A stretch of DNA of 64,000 nucleotides from contig NZ_NFKI01000007.1 of NCBI RefSeq assembly GCF_002160305.1, forward strand, positions 1 through 64,000, written 5' to 3'. Below are positions 7,137 through 15,056 of the stretch, in pieces. The position numbers were made by a program, and so were the translations under genes. This stretch comes from Pseudoflavonifractor sp. An184. GTDB lineage: Bacteria; Bacillota; Clostridia; Oscillospirales; Oscillospiraceae. The notes beneath the pieces were generated by a model. That model did not search any database, had not been told where the DNA came from, and saw only the letters and a list, made by a program, of their open reading frames with translations. The first letter of the stretch is position 1, and every line of letters starts with the position of its first letter.

Positions 7137-8066
7137 ATGGGCGAACCCCATATTTTTGATATGATCGTGGTGGGCGGTGGGCCCGGCGGCTACACGGCGG
7201 CCCTCTACGCCGCCCGGGCCGGGCTGGACACCCTGGTGCTGGAGAAGCTCTCCGCCGGTGGCCAGATGGCCCTGACCGGGGAGGTCGACAACTACCCCGG
7301 CTTTGAGGAGGGAATCGACGGCTTCACCCTGGGTGAAAAGATGCAGCGGCAGGCGGAGCGCTTCGGCGCAAAGACAGAGTACGCCCAGGTGGAGCACATG
7401 GACCTCGCCCCGTCCCCCAAAGTTCTGGAGACCAGCGAGGGGACATTTCTCGCCAAAACCGTGGTGCTGGCCACGGGGGCCAATCCCAGAGCGCTGGGCC
7501 TTCCCAATGAGGCCGCCCTCACCGGCCGGGGCGTGGCCTACTGCGCCGCCTGCGACGGCATGCGGTACAAAGGCAAAACGGTGGTCGTGGTGGGGGGCGG
7601 CAACTCCGCCGCCGCCGACGCCCTGATCCTGAGCCGCATCGCCCAGAAGGTGATCCTGGTCCACCGCCGGGATACCCTGCGGGCCACCAAGGTCTACCAC
7701 CGTCCGCTGATGGAGGCGAAAAACCTGGAGTTCCGCTGGAACAGCGTGGTCACCGAACTGCTCCACGGCGACAAGCTCACCGGCGTGAAGCTGAAGGATG
7801 TGAACACCGGCGAGGAGACCGTGCTCCCCTGCGACGGCGTGTTCATCAGCGTGGGCCGGAAGCCCGCCGCCGAGCTGGTGCAGGGCCAGCTGGAGCTGGA
7901 CCGGAGCGGCTATGTTGTGGCGGATGAGACGACCAAGACCAGTCTCCCCGGGGTCTACGCGGTGGGCGACGTGCGGACGAAGCCCCTGCGCCAGGTGGTG
8001 ACGGCGGTGGCCGACGGCGCCACGGCGGTCCATATGGCGGAAGAGTACCTGGCGGGCGGCCGCTGA
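7137..8066 (+). CDS. trxB: Thioredoxin reductase, FAD-dependent
   Basis: 309 residues from the ATG six bases after AAGGAGG; a longer in-frame start would overlap trxA. It has an FAD-binding GGGPGG motif near residue 13, the redox-active CAACD motif in the middle, a second dinucleotide fold (GGGNSAAADA) followed by the HRRDTLRA segment characteristic of NADPH-binding forms, and a C-terminal FAD contact (GVYAVGDVRTKPLRQV). It reduces the adjacent thioredoxin. The HRR segment favours NADPH rather than ferredoxin as donor, though a ferredoxin gene is nearby. A GC-rich hairpin follows. Confidence 0.95.
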   Translation: MGEPHIFDMIVVGGGPGGYTAALYAARAGLDTLVLEKLSAGGQMALTGEVDNYPGFEEGIDGFTLGEKMQRQAERFGAKTEYAQVEHMDLAPSPKVLETSEGTFLAKTVVLATGANPRALGLPNEAALTGRGVAYCAACDGMRYKGKTVVVVGGGNSAAADALILSRIAQKVILVHRRDTLRATKVYHRPLMEAKNLEFRWNSVVTELLHGDKLTGVKLKDVNTGEETVLPCDGVFISVGRKPAAELVQGQLELDRSGYVVADETTKTSLPGVYAVGDVRTKPLRQVVTAVADGATAVHMAEEYLAGGR

Positions 8067-8090
8067 TTCAACTTCATACCATGGAATGCA

Positions 8091-8113
8091 GCCGCAGGCG
8101 TGACGCCTGCGGC
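8091..8113 (+). terminator. Hairpin after trxB
   Basis: GCCGCAGGCG and CGCCTGCGGC form a perfect 10-base stem with a TGA loop, 25 bases after the trxB stop. There is no clear T-run, so it may protect the mRNA end rather than terminate alone. Confidence 0.5.
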
Positions 8114-8212
8114 CGCTTCGCCCGTTGCCAGCCGAGCCCTCCTGTGGTATGATGGGGGCATCACAGCACCCGTATTTTCAGAACAATGATCACGGGAGAG
8201 GAGACAGATACC

Positions 8213-8563
8213 ATGCCCCGCACCGATGTGACACAGATGGCCTTTGCCAAGCTCTACCCCCTGCTGGTGAACAAGGCGGAGAAGAAGGGCCGCACCCGGG
8301 CGGAGGTGGACCAGGTGACCGCCTGGCTCACCGGATACACGCCGGAGGACATCGCCCGGCTGGAGCAGTCCGACACCACCTATGGAGCCTTCTTCCAACA
8401 GGCCCCAGCCATGAACCCTGACCGCGCCCTCATCACCGGCAAGGTGTGCGGCGTCCGGGTGGAGGAGATCCAGGACCCGCTGATGCGGGATATCCGGTAC
8501 CTGGACAAGCTGGTGGACGAGCTGGCCAAAGGAAAATCCATGGACCAGATCCTGCGCAAATAA
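8213..8563 (+). CDS. DUF2200-family protein
   Basis: 116 residues matching the DUF2200 family over its whole length: the YPLLVNKAEKKGRTRAEVD segment near the start, WLTGYTPEDI in the middle, and VCGVRVEEIQDPLMRDIRYLD near the end. The start is the ATG following GGAGAGGAG; an upstream in-frame ATG lacks a ribosome site. It is a small soluble protein of unknown function, usually encoded alone as here, and is followed by a strong terminator. Confidence 0.9.
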   Translation: MPRTDVTQMAFAKLYPLLVNKAEKKGRTRAEVDQVTAWLTGYTPEDIARLEQSDTTYGAFFQQAPAMNPDRALITGKVCGVRVEEIQDPLMRDIRYLDKLVDELAKGKSMDQILRK

Positions 8564-8568
8564 ACATC

Positions 8569-8602
8569 GCCCGGAGTTTCTGATCACTCAGAAGCTCCGG
8601 GC
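8569..8602. terminator. Terminator hairpin between convergent genes
   Basis: A 15-base perfect stem runs from GCCCGGAGTTTCTGA (8569-8583) to its complement ending at 8602, loop TCAC, directly between the DUF2200 and GrpB stops. Confidence 0.7.
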
Positions 8603-8611
8603 GTGTTCCAT

Positions 8612-9190
8612 TCAAAGCGGTTTCCGTTCGTCCCATCCGCCGTCCCGGATGTGCCGGAAAATCTCGGCCACCACCTGGGACTTCGCGTCGGCGTAGTGCT
8701 GCACATAGGTCCAAGTCTGCCGGGCCAGCCGCCTTTTGGCACATGCGTACCGCTCCCGGTCCTCCCGGCAGCTCCTCAGCCAGTCCCGGAAGTCCAGCAT
8801 CCGCTGCGCCTCCTCACACCCGGCGGAAAATACATGGAGGTTCACCGCCGGATAGGTCCCTTTCAACAGCCGGTGCTGGTACCAGTCCGGCTCCCGGACC
8901 CGCAGCACATAACCCGCCCGCTCCAGCGCCGGGACATACCGCTCCTCCGCGGCGGAGTCCTCCACCAGCAGCAGAATGTCCAGAATCGGCTTGGCGCACA
9001 GGCCGGGAACCGAGGTGGAGCCCACATGCTCCACGGAGATGTTCTCCCCTCGCAGCGCCTCAGCAATCTTCTTCCGCTCCGCCCGATACTGCTCCGGCCA
9101 GGTGGGATCATACTCCCGCAGTTCGATGGTCCCCTCCAGCTTTTCCACCGTTCCAATGGTGACCGCCTGCAAATATTCGTCCGATGGCAT
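8612..9190 (-). CDS. GrpB-family (UPF0157) nucleotidyltransferase-like protein
   Basis: 192 residues from the ATG preceded by GAGGAGG; the longer frame start lacks one. The family hallmark HVGSTSVPGL is followed by KPILDILL, the two motifs of a nucleotidyltransferase-like fold with Ser and Asp positioned as in minimal nucleotidyltransferases. An N-terminal ELREYDPTWP segment, also typical, is present. The substrate is unknown for the family; it is often met as a domain fused to CoaE or acetyltransferases. It is the last gene of a minus-strand run that begins with the deformylase. Confidence 0.88.
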   Translation of the reverse strand: MPSDEYLQAVTIGTVEKLEGTIELREYDPTWPEQYRAERKKIAEALRGENISVEHVGSTSVPGLCAKPILDILLLVEDSAAEERYVPALERAGYVLRVREPDWYQHRLLKGTYPAVNLHVFSAGCEEAQRMLDFRDWLRSCREDRERYACAKRRLARQTWTYVQHYADAKSQVVAEIFRHIRDGGWDERKPL

Positions 9191-9220
9191 ACAGTTTTCC
9201 TCCTCAATAGTCCGGCCCAT

Positions 9221-9913
9221 TCAGCAGCAGGAGGACTTCTCCCACTCCCGCAGCGCCGCCAGCTGTTCCGGCGTATGGAACCAGTGTTCCCCGCCCTCCA
9301 GCACCGTGAGCCGGGCGCCGTGCCGCCGGACATACTCCTCCACCGTCCGGCGGGGCGTCATACTATCTTCGCTTCCATAGAGGATACGGACGGGACAATT
9401 CCAGCTGTGGACCGGGTGCTCCCGCACCCAGCACAGGTACGCCCAGGACAAGGTCTGACCGAAGGAGGTTTCGATCTCGCCCCGGTCCCGCAGCTCCTCC
9501 TCCGTCACCCCGGCCCAGCCCATCATGGTCAAGATCAGCCCCTCCATGTCCAGAATGGGAGAGACCAGCAGGGCGCGGGCCGGCCGGTCAACGGCCAGCA
9601 TGGCAAAATAGGCCCCGATGCTGTTGGCCCGGAGGGAGACTGTGTTCCAGCGGTGCTCCGCCCACTCCCAAGCCGCCCTGACGTCTGGTGCCGCCGCCCA
9701 GGGGAACAGCTCCTCTCCCCTCCCCTGGCGCTCCCCGTGGGCGGGCAAGTCGATGGACAGCACCTGGTACCCCTTGGGGCAGACCACCTGGGCAAATGCC
9801 TCCGCCTCCTCCTTCCGGCCCATCTGACCGTGGAGAAACAGATAGCCCCGTTCCGCGGGCGCTCCATATAACAGGGCGGGAATCCCGCTAATTTGTACGC
9901 GTTCGGGTTTCAT
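9221..9913 (-). CDS. Alpha/beta hydrolase
   Basis: 230 residues from an ATG that overlaps the DUF6933 stop. The nucleophile elbow reads ANSIG (Gly at the first position replaced by Ala), the acid is probably Asp in YGSEDSM, and the histidine is in GGEHWF near the C-terminus. An oxyanion-loop-like LFLHGQMG occurs at residues 25-32. No signal peptide. The fold suggests a small cytosolic esterase or peptidase of YitV/BAAT-like type; the substrate is not deducible. It is cotranscribed with phosphoesterase and DUF6933 genes. Confidence 0.85.
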   Translation of the reverse strand: MKPERVQISGIPALLYGAPAERGYLFLHGQMGRKEEAEAFAQVVCPKGYQVLSIDLPAHGERQGRGEELFPWAAAPDVRAAWEWAEHRWNTVSLRANSIGAYFAMLAVDRPARALLVSPILDMEGLILTMMGWAGVTEEELRDRGEIETSFGQTLSWAYLCWVREHPVHSWNCPVRILYGSEDSMTPRRTVEEYVRRHGARLTVLEGGEHWFHTPEQLAALREWEKSSCC

Positions 9914-10428
9914 ATCTCTGCCTCGCGTTCGCATAATACGGCGGCCATCCGCTCCAATCCCGTCCCCAGCCCCTCAAAGCCCGCGCACCGGCTGGGGCGG
10001 GTGTTGACGGCGTGGTCCAGCAGCGGCTGAGCCTGCCGGCTGGTGTCCAGGCACAGGTCCAGCTCCAGCACATCCTCCCAGGCCCGGTTGAGAAAGGCCA
10101 CCTCCCGGCGGCCGTGGGTGCGGGTGAGCTCGATGCCGCCCGCCCGGCACAGATACACCTCCCCCAGGCTCCGAGAAAAACCGGCGGCGGCGAGGCTCTC
10201 CAAAAGTCCCTCCCGGAACAGACCGGGGAGGTCCCCCCATTGAACCGGCGGGACGTCATAGCGGACGAAGGCGTACCGGCTGCGGCAGTGGACGGCCAGC
10301 AGGCACCGGCACCCCCGCAGCCGGATGACATGGAGGTCCCAGCAGAAGCACCGGTCCGGCTGTGCGCCATAGGGCGGCGGTCTCCTCTTCAAAAACCGCT
10401 GGAGGGGAAAGGTCAGCCCCAGCTCCAT
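9910..10428 (-). CDS. DUF6933-like protein
   Basis: 172 residues. The arrangement of an N-terminal MELGLTFPLQRFLK, a central WDLHVIRLRGCRCLLAVHCRS and RYAFVRYDV fits, from memory, the DUF6933 family, whose function is unknown. Its ATG overlaps the phosphoesterase stop (ATGA) and its own stop overlaps the hydrolase start, so the three are translationally coupled. No catalytic motif recognised. The family call is moderately sure, the gene itself is sure. Confidence 0.75.
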   Translation of the reverse strand: MELGLTFPLQRFLKRRPPPYGAQPDRCFCWDLHVIRLRGCRCLLAVHCRSRYAFVRYDVPPVQWGDLPGLFREGLLESLAAAGFSRSLGEVYLCRAGGIELTRTHGRREVAFLNRAWEDVLELDLCLDTSRQAQPLLDHAVNTRPSRCAGFEGLGTGLERMAAVLCEREAEI

Positions 10429-10886
10429 CACGCCGTACCTTGGGGGATGACGATCTTCTCCACCTGCAAGGTCCCGTTCTCCACCTCCGCCATCATCATG
10501 GTGATCTCCTGGTGGAACCGCCGGGGGCCGCAGGAGCCGGGGTTCAGCCAGAGAACGCCGTCCCTCTCCTCCAGCAGATACTTGTGGGAGTGGCCGAACA
10601 CCACCGCGTCGATCCCGGTCAGGTCCGCCGGGACCTCCTTTTTGTTGTGGACCAGATAGAAGGTCACGCCGCCCAGTGTGACGGTGAGGTCGTGGGGGAG
10701 CTGCTCCGCCCACTCCTTGTCGTTGTTGCCGCGGACAATGTAGAGGGGCGCATACTGCTTCAGCTGGTCCACGATGCTCGGTTTGTTGACGTCCCCGCCG
10801 TGAAGAATGGCGTCGGCGGTCTTGAGGCGCTCCGCCGCCTCCGGCCGCAGCAGGCCGTGGGTGTCGGACAAAATGGCCAGTTTCAT
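10428..10886 (-). CDS. YfcE-type metallophosphoesterase
   Basis: 152 residues. Calcineurin-like metal ligands are all visible: SDTHG (Asp/His), LHGGDV, RGNND, and the later VFGHSH and NPGSCGPRR. Length and motifs match the YfcE/MJ0936 group of small manganese-dependent phosphodiesterases, whose natural substrate is unknown. It follows the deformylase with a 17-base gap and is coupled to the next gene. Confidence 0.92.
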   Translation of the reverse strand: MKLAILSDTHGLLRPEAAERLKTADAILHGGDVNKPSIVDQLKQYAPLYIVRGNNDKEWAEQLPHDLTVTLGGVTFYLVHNKKEVPADLTGIDAVVFGHSHKYLLEERDGVLWLNPGSCGPRRFHQEITMMMAEVENGTLQVEKIVIPQGTA

Positions 10887-10903
10887 AGGGTACCGCCTCC
10901 CGC

Positions 10904-11314
10904 TCAAATGATGACGCCCTCGCAGTGGTCGATCTCGTGCTGGATGATCTGGGCCGTCCAGCCGGTGAAGGTTTTGATCCGCTCCTGGAACTTCTCGTTC
11001 TGCCAGCGCACCTTGATGGACTTCCACCGCCTGGCCGGGCGGGTGCCGGTGAGAGACAGACACCCCTCCTCCGCCTGATAAGGGCCGGACTTCCGGATGA
11101 TTTCCGGGTTGAACATGACCATATAGGTCCCCTCATTGTCAAAGGCAATGATGCGCTTGCTGACGCCGATCATGTTGGCAGCCATGCCCACACAGCGGGC
11201 CTTGTGGTGCTCCAGCGTCTCCAGCAGGTCGGCCGCAATGGGCAGGTCCTCCGGCGCGGCAGGTTCCGACTTCCGGGCCAGGAACGCCTCCTCCGTACAG
11301 ATTTCACGAATCAT
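10904..11314 (-). CDS. def: Peptide deformylase, divergent motif I
   Basis: 136 residues. It removes the formyl group from nascent N-terminal methionine. Motif II EEGCLSL supplies metal ligand Cys85, and motif III QHEIDH supplies His126, Glu127 and His130. Motif I reads CVGMAANMIG where the standard form is GxGLAAxQxG, so the first Gly and the Gln are replaced; the Gln normally stabilises the reaction intermediate. It is short compared with main bacterial deformylases (about 150-185), so it may be a secondary copy. AAGGAG precedes the ATG. Confidence 0.88.
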   Translation of the reverse strand: MIREICTEEAFLARKSEPAAPEDLPIAADLLETLEHHKARCVGMAANMIGVSKRIIAFDNEGTYMVMFNPEIIRKSGPYQAEEGCLSLTGTRPARRWKSIKVRWQNEKFQERIKTFTGWTAQIIQHEIDHCEGVII

Positions 11315-11452
11315 AGGTTTTCTCCTTGCCTGTCTTGGGGGCAGCCGCGCCGTCCTCCCGGATCTTCGGGGGGAGCTTCGCCGGCGGCCAAGCCGCGGCC
11401 CGGCGTCAGAAGCCGAACGGCTGCCCCGTGCTCTAAACATCTGTCCAACCGC

Positions 11453-11481
11453 ATTATACAAGGATGTTCGCGCGGAAGCAA
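11453..11481 (-). promoter_or_regulatory. Probable promoter of the def operon
   Basis: On the minus strand TTGCTT is followed after 17 bases by TATAAT (complement of 11453-11458), about 140 bases before def. Apart from this I see no feature in the 446 gene-free bases 11315-11760. Confidence 0.55.
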
Positions 11482-11760
11482 GCCGCGTGTCTCCTAACCT
11501 GGAAACCGCGCCGGAAAATGGAAAAGAAACGTCAACCCCACGCCTCTGCCGGTATGACAGAACGGTAAAATACTGTTAAAATGAATGCGCGCCTCTTTCG
11601 CTGATCGGAACGGAGCCATATTCCGTTTAGCTTGTCAAATATCACGCCGCATCATCAGCGATGGCTAAATTGCCGCGGTGTGCTAAAGTAAACGAGCATC
11701 CCGAGAGACGTCCTTTTGCCCTGGGGGCGGCCGTCTCCGGCGGCCGGAACCCTGTTCTGC

Positions 11761-12285
11761 TCAGCCCGCGTTTTTCTCTGCTTCCAGCTTCAGCTGGAGG
11801 CGCTGATGGATATAGTCCGGCACAGATTCCACCGGAATTTCTAACGCGGCGGCCAGTTCCCCGTGCAGCAGGGACTCCGAGCGCCTCTGATAGTCCTGGT
11901 CCACCTTGCTTGGCTTTTTCCCCGACCGGCTCTTATGCTGGTTTTTGGCATAAACCAGCTTGATCAGTTGGACCAGATCCTCACAGCGGTGTGTTTCTAA
12001 AATTTCCCGGTACTGCTGGGCCAATGCCCGGTAGTCTCTGCCCTCTACATGGGCCCGCTGGATCTCGGGGAGCCGGCTGATCAGTTCCTCCGCCGCCGCC
12101 CGGCTCAAAATCGGTCTCATAAACACCTGCGTATCCACCGGGACATAGATAGTCTCCCGGCTGTTCAGGGGAGACAGAGTATAATATTCCCGCTTCGCCT
12201 TTGGATCAAAGGGGGGTGCCCCTACTTGCTCTACACGGCACACTCCGGTCTCGCTGTATACAATCAGATCTCCCACTGCAAACAT
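11761..12285 (-). CDS. CarD/CdnL-family RNA polymerase-binding regulator
   Basis: 174 residues. The first 60 form the CarD_CdnL_TRCF domain (FAVGDLIVYSETGVCRVEQV at the start, then YYTLSPL and TIYVPVD), which binds the RNA polymerase beta subunit. The helical C-terminal part (about 65-165) would contact promoter DNA upstream of -10, stabilising open complexes at rRNA and other promoters. GGGAGG lies before the ATG. It is preceded by a terminator-like hairpin at 12306-12352. Confidence 0.92.
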   Translation of the reverse strand: MFAVGDLIVYSETGVCRVEQVGAPPFDPKAKREYYTLSPLNSRETIYVPVDTQVFMRPILSRAAAEELISRLPEIQRAHVEGRDYRALAQQYREILETHRCEDLVQLIKLVYAKNQHKSRSGKKPSKVDQDYQRRSESLLHGELAAALEIPVESVPDYIHQRLQLKLEAEKNAG

Positions 12286-12305
12286 GGCGTTCTCCCTCCC
12301 TGTTA

Positions 12306-12352
12306 AAACAAAAAAGCGGTTCTGACAACGTGACGAACGTGATCAGGACCGC
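12306..12352 (-). terminator. Terminator or leader hairpin upstream of the CarD gene
   Basis: On the minus strand GCGGTCCTGA pairs with TCAGAACCGC (one G-U), followed by a T-rich run. It separates the 39-residue ORF from the CarD gene and could be an ordinary terminator or an attenuator. Confidence 0.6.
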
Positions 12353-12409
12353 GCGCTGTAACCTTATTTTAGCACATTTTTGGACGTAATGTAAGAAGAA
12401 TTTTCCTAT

Positions 12410-12529
12410 TCAGGCCACTTGCTCCAACTCCTCCAGGGCCTCGCGCTCGCTGTCCGCCGAGAAGCAGAACCGGCCTGCCCAGTCAAAAACCTCCACATGT
12501 CCTCTGACCCAAACGATGCTGTAATCCAT
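12410..12529 (-). CDS. Conserved-looking 39-residue protein
   Basis: ATG at 12529 follows AAAGGAG by eight bases and the frame runs to TGA. The peptide is acidic and reads as one beta-beta-alpha unit (VWVRGHVEVFDWAGRF then FSADSEREALEEL). I recall similar 40-50 residue proteins in Oscillospiraceae, always unnamed. No function can be assigned. It is separated from the CarD gene by a hairpin. Confidence 0.6.
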   Translation of the reverse strand: MDYSIVWVRGHVEVFDWAGRFCFSADSEREALEELEQVA

Positions 12530-12844
12530 AGATTCTGCTCCTTTCCTTCTTGGGATGGTACCAGAATACCACGAATCAAGTCCCATAAATCGGACTATTT
12601 ATGCTGTGGAGATCTTTTGCGCCTCTTCCGGATGCAAGGGGGAGCGGAGTGCGGCCGGACGGCGCCCAGAACCTTTTTATAAGTGTCCGGGTATATTAGG
12701 GGCCGATTATGGACCTGTAAAAGCGGTGGAAGTCCCAATGCTTGTTCCGGGTTCTGTACGGCCAAACAGTCTTTGCCGAACATGCAGGGGGCAAGGCGGC
12801 AGGTAAAATTTCTTAATAATTACTGAAAAATAGAGCGGCCCACA

Positions 12845-12873
12845 TTGACAAAGCGGCTGAAATGCGATATGGT
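12845..12873 (+). promoter_or_regulatory. Promoter of the 221-residue membrane protein
   Basis: TTGACA (12845-12850), 17-base spacer, TATGGT (12868-12873), 34 bases before the start codon. The rest of 12530-12844 shows nothing I can name. Confidence 0.65.
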
Positions 12874-12906
12874 GAAGTTGACAAAAAGAGAGGAGGCGCA
12901 AAAGGC

Positions 12907-13572
12907 ATGTTTGAACAAATGGAACAGAGAAAACTGGCCGCCCAGAAGCTGCGGCAGATGTGGCAGGGCAATCTGGTGATCATGATATCTGTCATTTTTA
13001 TGGTCGTTGTGGTGGTGATCATGCTGATGAGCGCCATGACCAACCCCTTTACCATGTATGTGGGAGGCGGGCTGGAATTTACACTGGTCATGACGCTGCT
13101 CAGTACTCTGGCGATGACTGTGGGCATGATCATCTATCTGGTGGGCCTGTACGGGCTGCGGAACGTCCAGCCGGAGTACCGGACGGCCTTTCAGTGCTGG
13201 CTGGTGAGCTTCGTGCTGAATCTGATCTCCAGCCTGGCAGGAGAGGGGTCCCTGATTGCCTCTATTTTGGATCTGGCCACTACGGTGCTGAATCTGGTGG
13301 TCCTCTGGCTGGTTCTGACGGCCACCAACCGCCTGATGGAGGAGATCAGCCGGGATGACGTGATCCAGCGGGGCAGGACAGTGTGGCTCCTGAATGTGAT
13401 CTCTACGGTATGCGCAGTGGTGGTTGCTCTGATCCCCATTGAGGCTGCGGCGGGAGCTGCACTGGCTCTGACGATTTCCCTGGCTGCTCTGGCGGTGTCT
13501 GTTGTGGCGGACTTCTGGTATCTCGGCTATCTGGGCCGGGCGGCCACCGCACTGACAGAGAATATGTGGTAA
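12907..13572 (+). CDS. Multi-pass membrane protein of unknown function
   Basis: 221 residues from the ATG ten bases after GAGGAGG. After a charged N-terminus (MFEQMEQRKLAAQKLRQMW) there are six hydrophobic segments, roughly residues 20-45, 55-78, 92-112, 118-138, 165-190 and 190-210. No enzymatic or transport motif is visible and I do not recognise a family. It has its own promoter and terminator, so it is a single-gene unit. Confidence 0.8.
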   Translation: MFEQMEQRKLAAQKLRQMWQGNLVIMISVIFMVVVVVIMLMSAMTNPFTMYVGGGLEFTLVMTLLSTLAMTVGMIIYLVGLYGLRNVQPEYRTAFQCWLVSFVLNLISSLAGEGSLIASILDLATTVLNLVVLWLVLTATNRLMEEISRDDVIQRGRTVWLLNVISTVCAVVVALIPIEAAAGAALALTISLAALAVSVVADFWYLGYLGRAATALTENMW

Positions 13573-13585
13573 AAGCAAATGCGAG

Positions 13586-13619
13586 ACCGGGCGCGGCGGA
13601 ACAGGCTGCGCCCGGTTTT
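13586..13619 (+). terminator. Intrinsic terminator
   Basis: ACCGGGCGC (13586-13594) pairs with GCGCCCGGT (13608-13616), followed by TTTTC. Confidence 0.85.
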
Positions 13620-13706
13620 CTGCGGTTGGCGGTCCGCGTTCCGGCCTCTGCCCGCGGGAATACGGTCCCCGGGGAGCGCATATCCTCCTTGCAGGGGGGG
13701 TGGAGA

Positions 13707-14387
13707 TTGCTGGGAGCCATTACATACGATTCCGGCGGAGCGGGCCGCCCCCGGCGGACGGAGCGGTACGGCCTTCCTCTGCTGGAGGTGACCCTCCGGC
13801 CCGGCAGCTGGCGGGAGAGGGGGCGGGTCCGCGCCGCCGCCCGGCGGCTGGGGCGGCAGGGGATTGTGCGGGTGCTGGCCCCGCCGGAGTTCCCCCACTG
13901 GGAGCTGCTGGAGGCCCGGGGCCTGCGGCAGGTGGACCCGCTGCCCTTTCTCCGGTTCTACGCCGGGGAGCTGGCCCTGGCTGCCCTGCTCCGGGAGGGA
14001 GTCGCGCCCCAAAGGGGGACGGTGGCCCTGCGGGGGCGGCGGGTGGACCGGGACATGGTGCGGGCGGCGGAGTTTCTCTGCCCCCGAGTGCGGGAGCTGG
14101 CCGTCTCGGCCCGGAAAGGAGGGGAGGAGCTCTCCGCCTGGCTGCGCCGGGAGTACGGCATGCCGGTGCGCCCGGACGGGGAGGGGATCACGGCGGCCGT
14201 CCGGTTTGATGAGACCGCCCCCGGCGGCGGAGGGCGGGAGCTGTCCCTGTATGGGGGCGCGCCCCGGCTGGCGGGGGTGCGTCCCCGGGCGGCGGACCTG
14301 GAGGAGGGGGACCGGGAGGATCTGCCTCTGCTGGCCGCCCTGTGGGAGACGGGGCGGCTGGAGGCCTTGGGCCTAGAATTTACTTGA
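13707..14387 (+). CDS. Unknown protein upstream of greA
   Basis: 226 residues starting at TTG, five bases after GGGGGGTGGA. An earlier in-frame start is unlikely because the preceding terminator hairpin would lie inside the gene. It is very rich in Gly, Arg and Leu, has no membrane segment, and begins LGAITYDSGGAGRPRRTERYGLPLLEV. I do not recognise the family. The stop codon is embedded in the -35 box of the greA promoter, so the two are adjacent but separately promoted. Confidence 0.65.
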   Translation: MLGAITYDSGGAGRPRRTERYGLPLLEVTLRPGSWRERGRVRAAARRLGRQGIVRVLAPPEFPHWELLEARGLRQVDPLPFLRFYAGELALAALLREGVAPQRGTVALRGRRVDRDMVRAAEFLCPRVRELAVSARKGGEELSAWLRREYGMPVRPDGEGITAAVRFDETAPGGGGRELSLYGGAPRLAGVRPRAADLEEGDREDLPLLAALWETGRLEALGLEFT

Positions 14388-14412
14388 CAGAGAGACGGAA
14401 AGTCACTATAAT
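14384..14412 (+). promoter_or_regulatory. Consensus sigma-A promoter of greA-lysS
   Basis: TTGACA (14384-14389), 17 bases, TATAAT (14407-14412): a perfect vegetative promoter, about 105 bases before greA. Confidence 0.9.
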
Positions 14413-14517
14413 AACACACACTGCGTCAGTATATTTATTTTTATATTATAAGGTATATTGAAAAGGGGCCGGGAGCAGGGGCTTCCGGTTTCCCTATGGA
14501 AAGGTGTGCGAGGCGTT

Positions 14518-14994
14518 ATGGCGAAAGAATTCAAACTGACCCCGGAGCGGCTGAAGGAGCTTCAGGACGAGCTGACCTATCTGAAGACGGTCCGGGAGAA
14601 GGAAGTGGCGGAGCTGATTAAGGAGGCCCGCTCCTTCGGCGACCTGAGCGAGAACAGCGAGTACGACGAGGCCAAGACCGAGCAGGGCAAGCTCTACTCC
14701 CGCATCGCGGAGGTGGAGAACATTCTGTCCAACTATGTGGTCATCGAGGAGAACGAGGACGACGGCGGCTCCTCCATCCGCCTGGGCTCCACCGTCACCG
14801 TGCTGGACAAGGAGTTCAATGAGGAGGAGACCTATAAGATCGTGGGCTCCCAGGAGGCCGACCCCATGAACGGCGTCATCTCCGAGGACTCCCCCTTCGG
14901 CCGGGCCCTGCTGGGCAAAAACGCCGGCGACGACGTGGTGGTGGACGCCCCCGCCGGCCCCGTTGAGTACAAGATTTTAAAGGTGGAGCGCTGA
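14518..14994 (+). CDS. greA: Transcription elongation factor GreA
   Basis: 158 residues, the usual length. The N-terminal coiled coil (about 1-75) carries the tip acidic motif DLSENSEYDEAK that inserts into the RNA polymerase secondary channel and promotes cleavage of backtracked RNA. The C-terminal FKBP-like domain begins near SIRLGSTVTV and ends VEYKILKVER. Of the possible starts, the ATG giving MAKEFKLT is the family's normal N-terminus. It is followed 62 bases later by lysS, a common clostridial pairing. Confidence 0.97.
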   Translation: MAKEFKLTPERLKELQDELTYLKTVREKEVAELIKEARSFGDLSENSEYDEAKTEQGKLYSRIAEVENILSNYVVIEENEDDGGSSIRLGSTVTVLDKEFNEEETYKIVGSQEADPMNGVISEDSPFGRALLGKNAGDDVVVDAPAGPVEYKILKVER

Positions 14995-15056
14995 GCCGTT
15001 CCCCAATTTGAGCCAGACCGGCCCAGAGCCGGAAACAGAAGATAGGAGTGGTCTCT

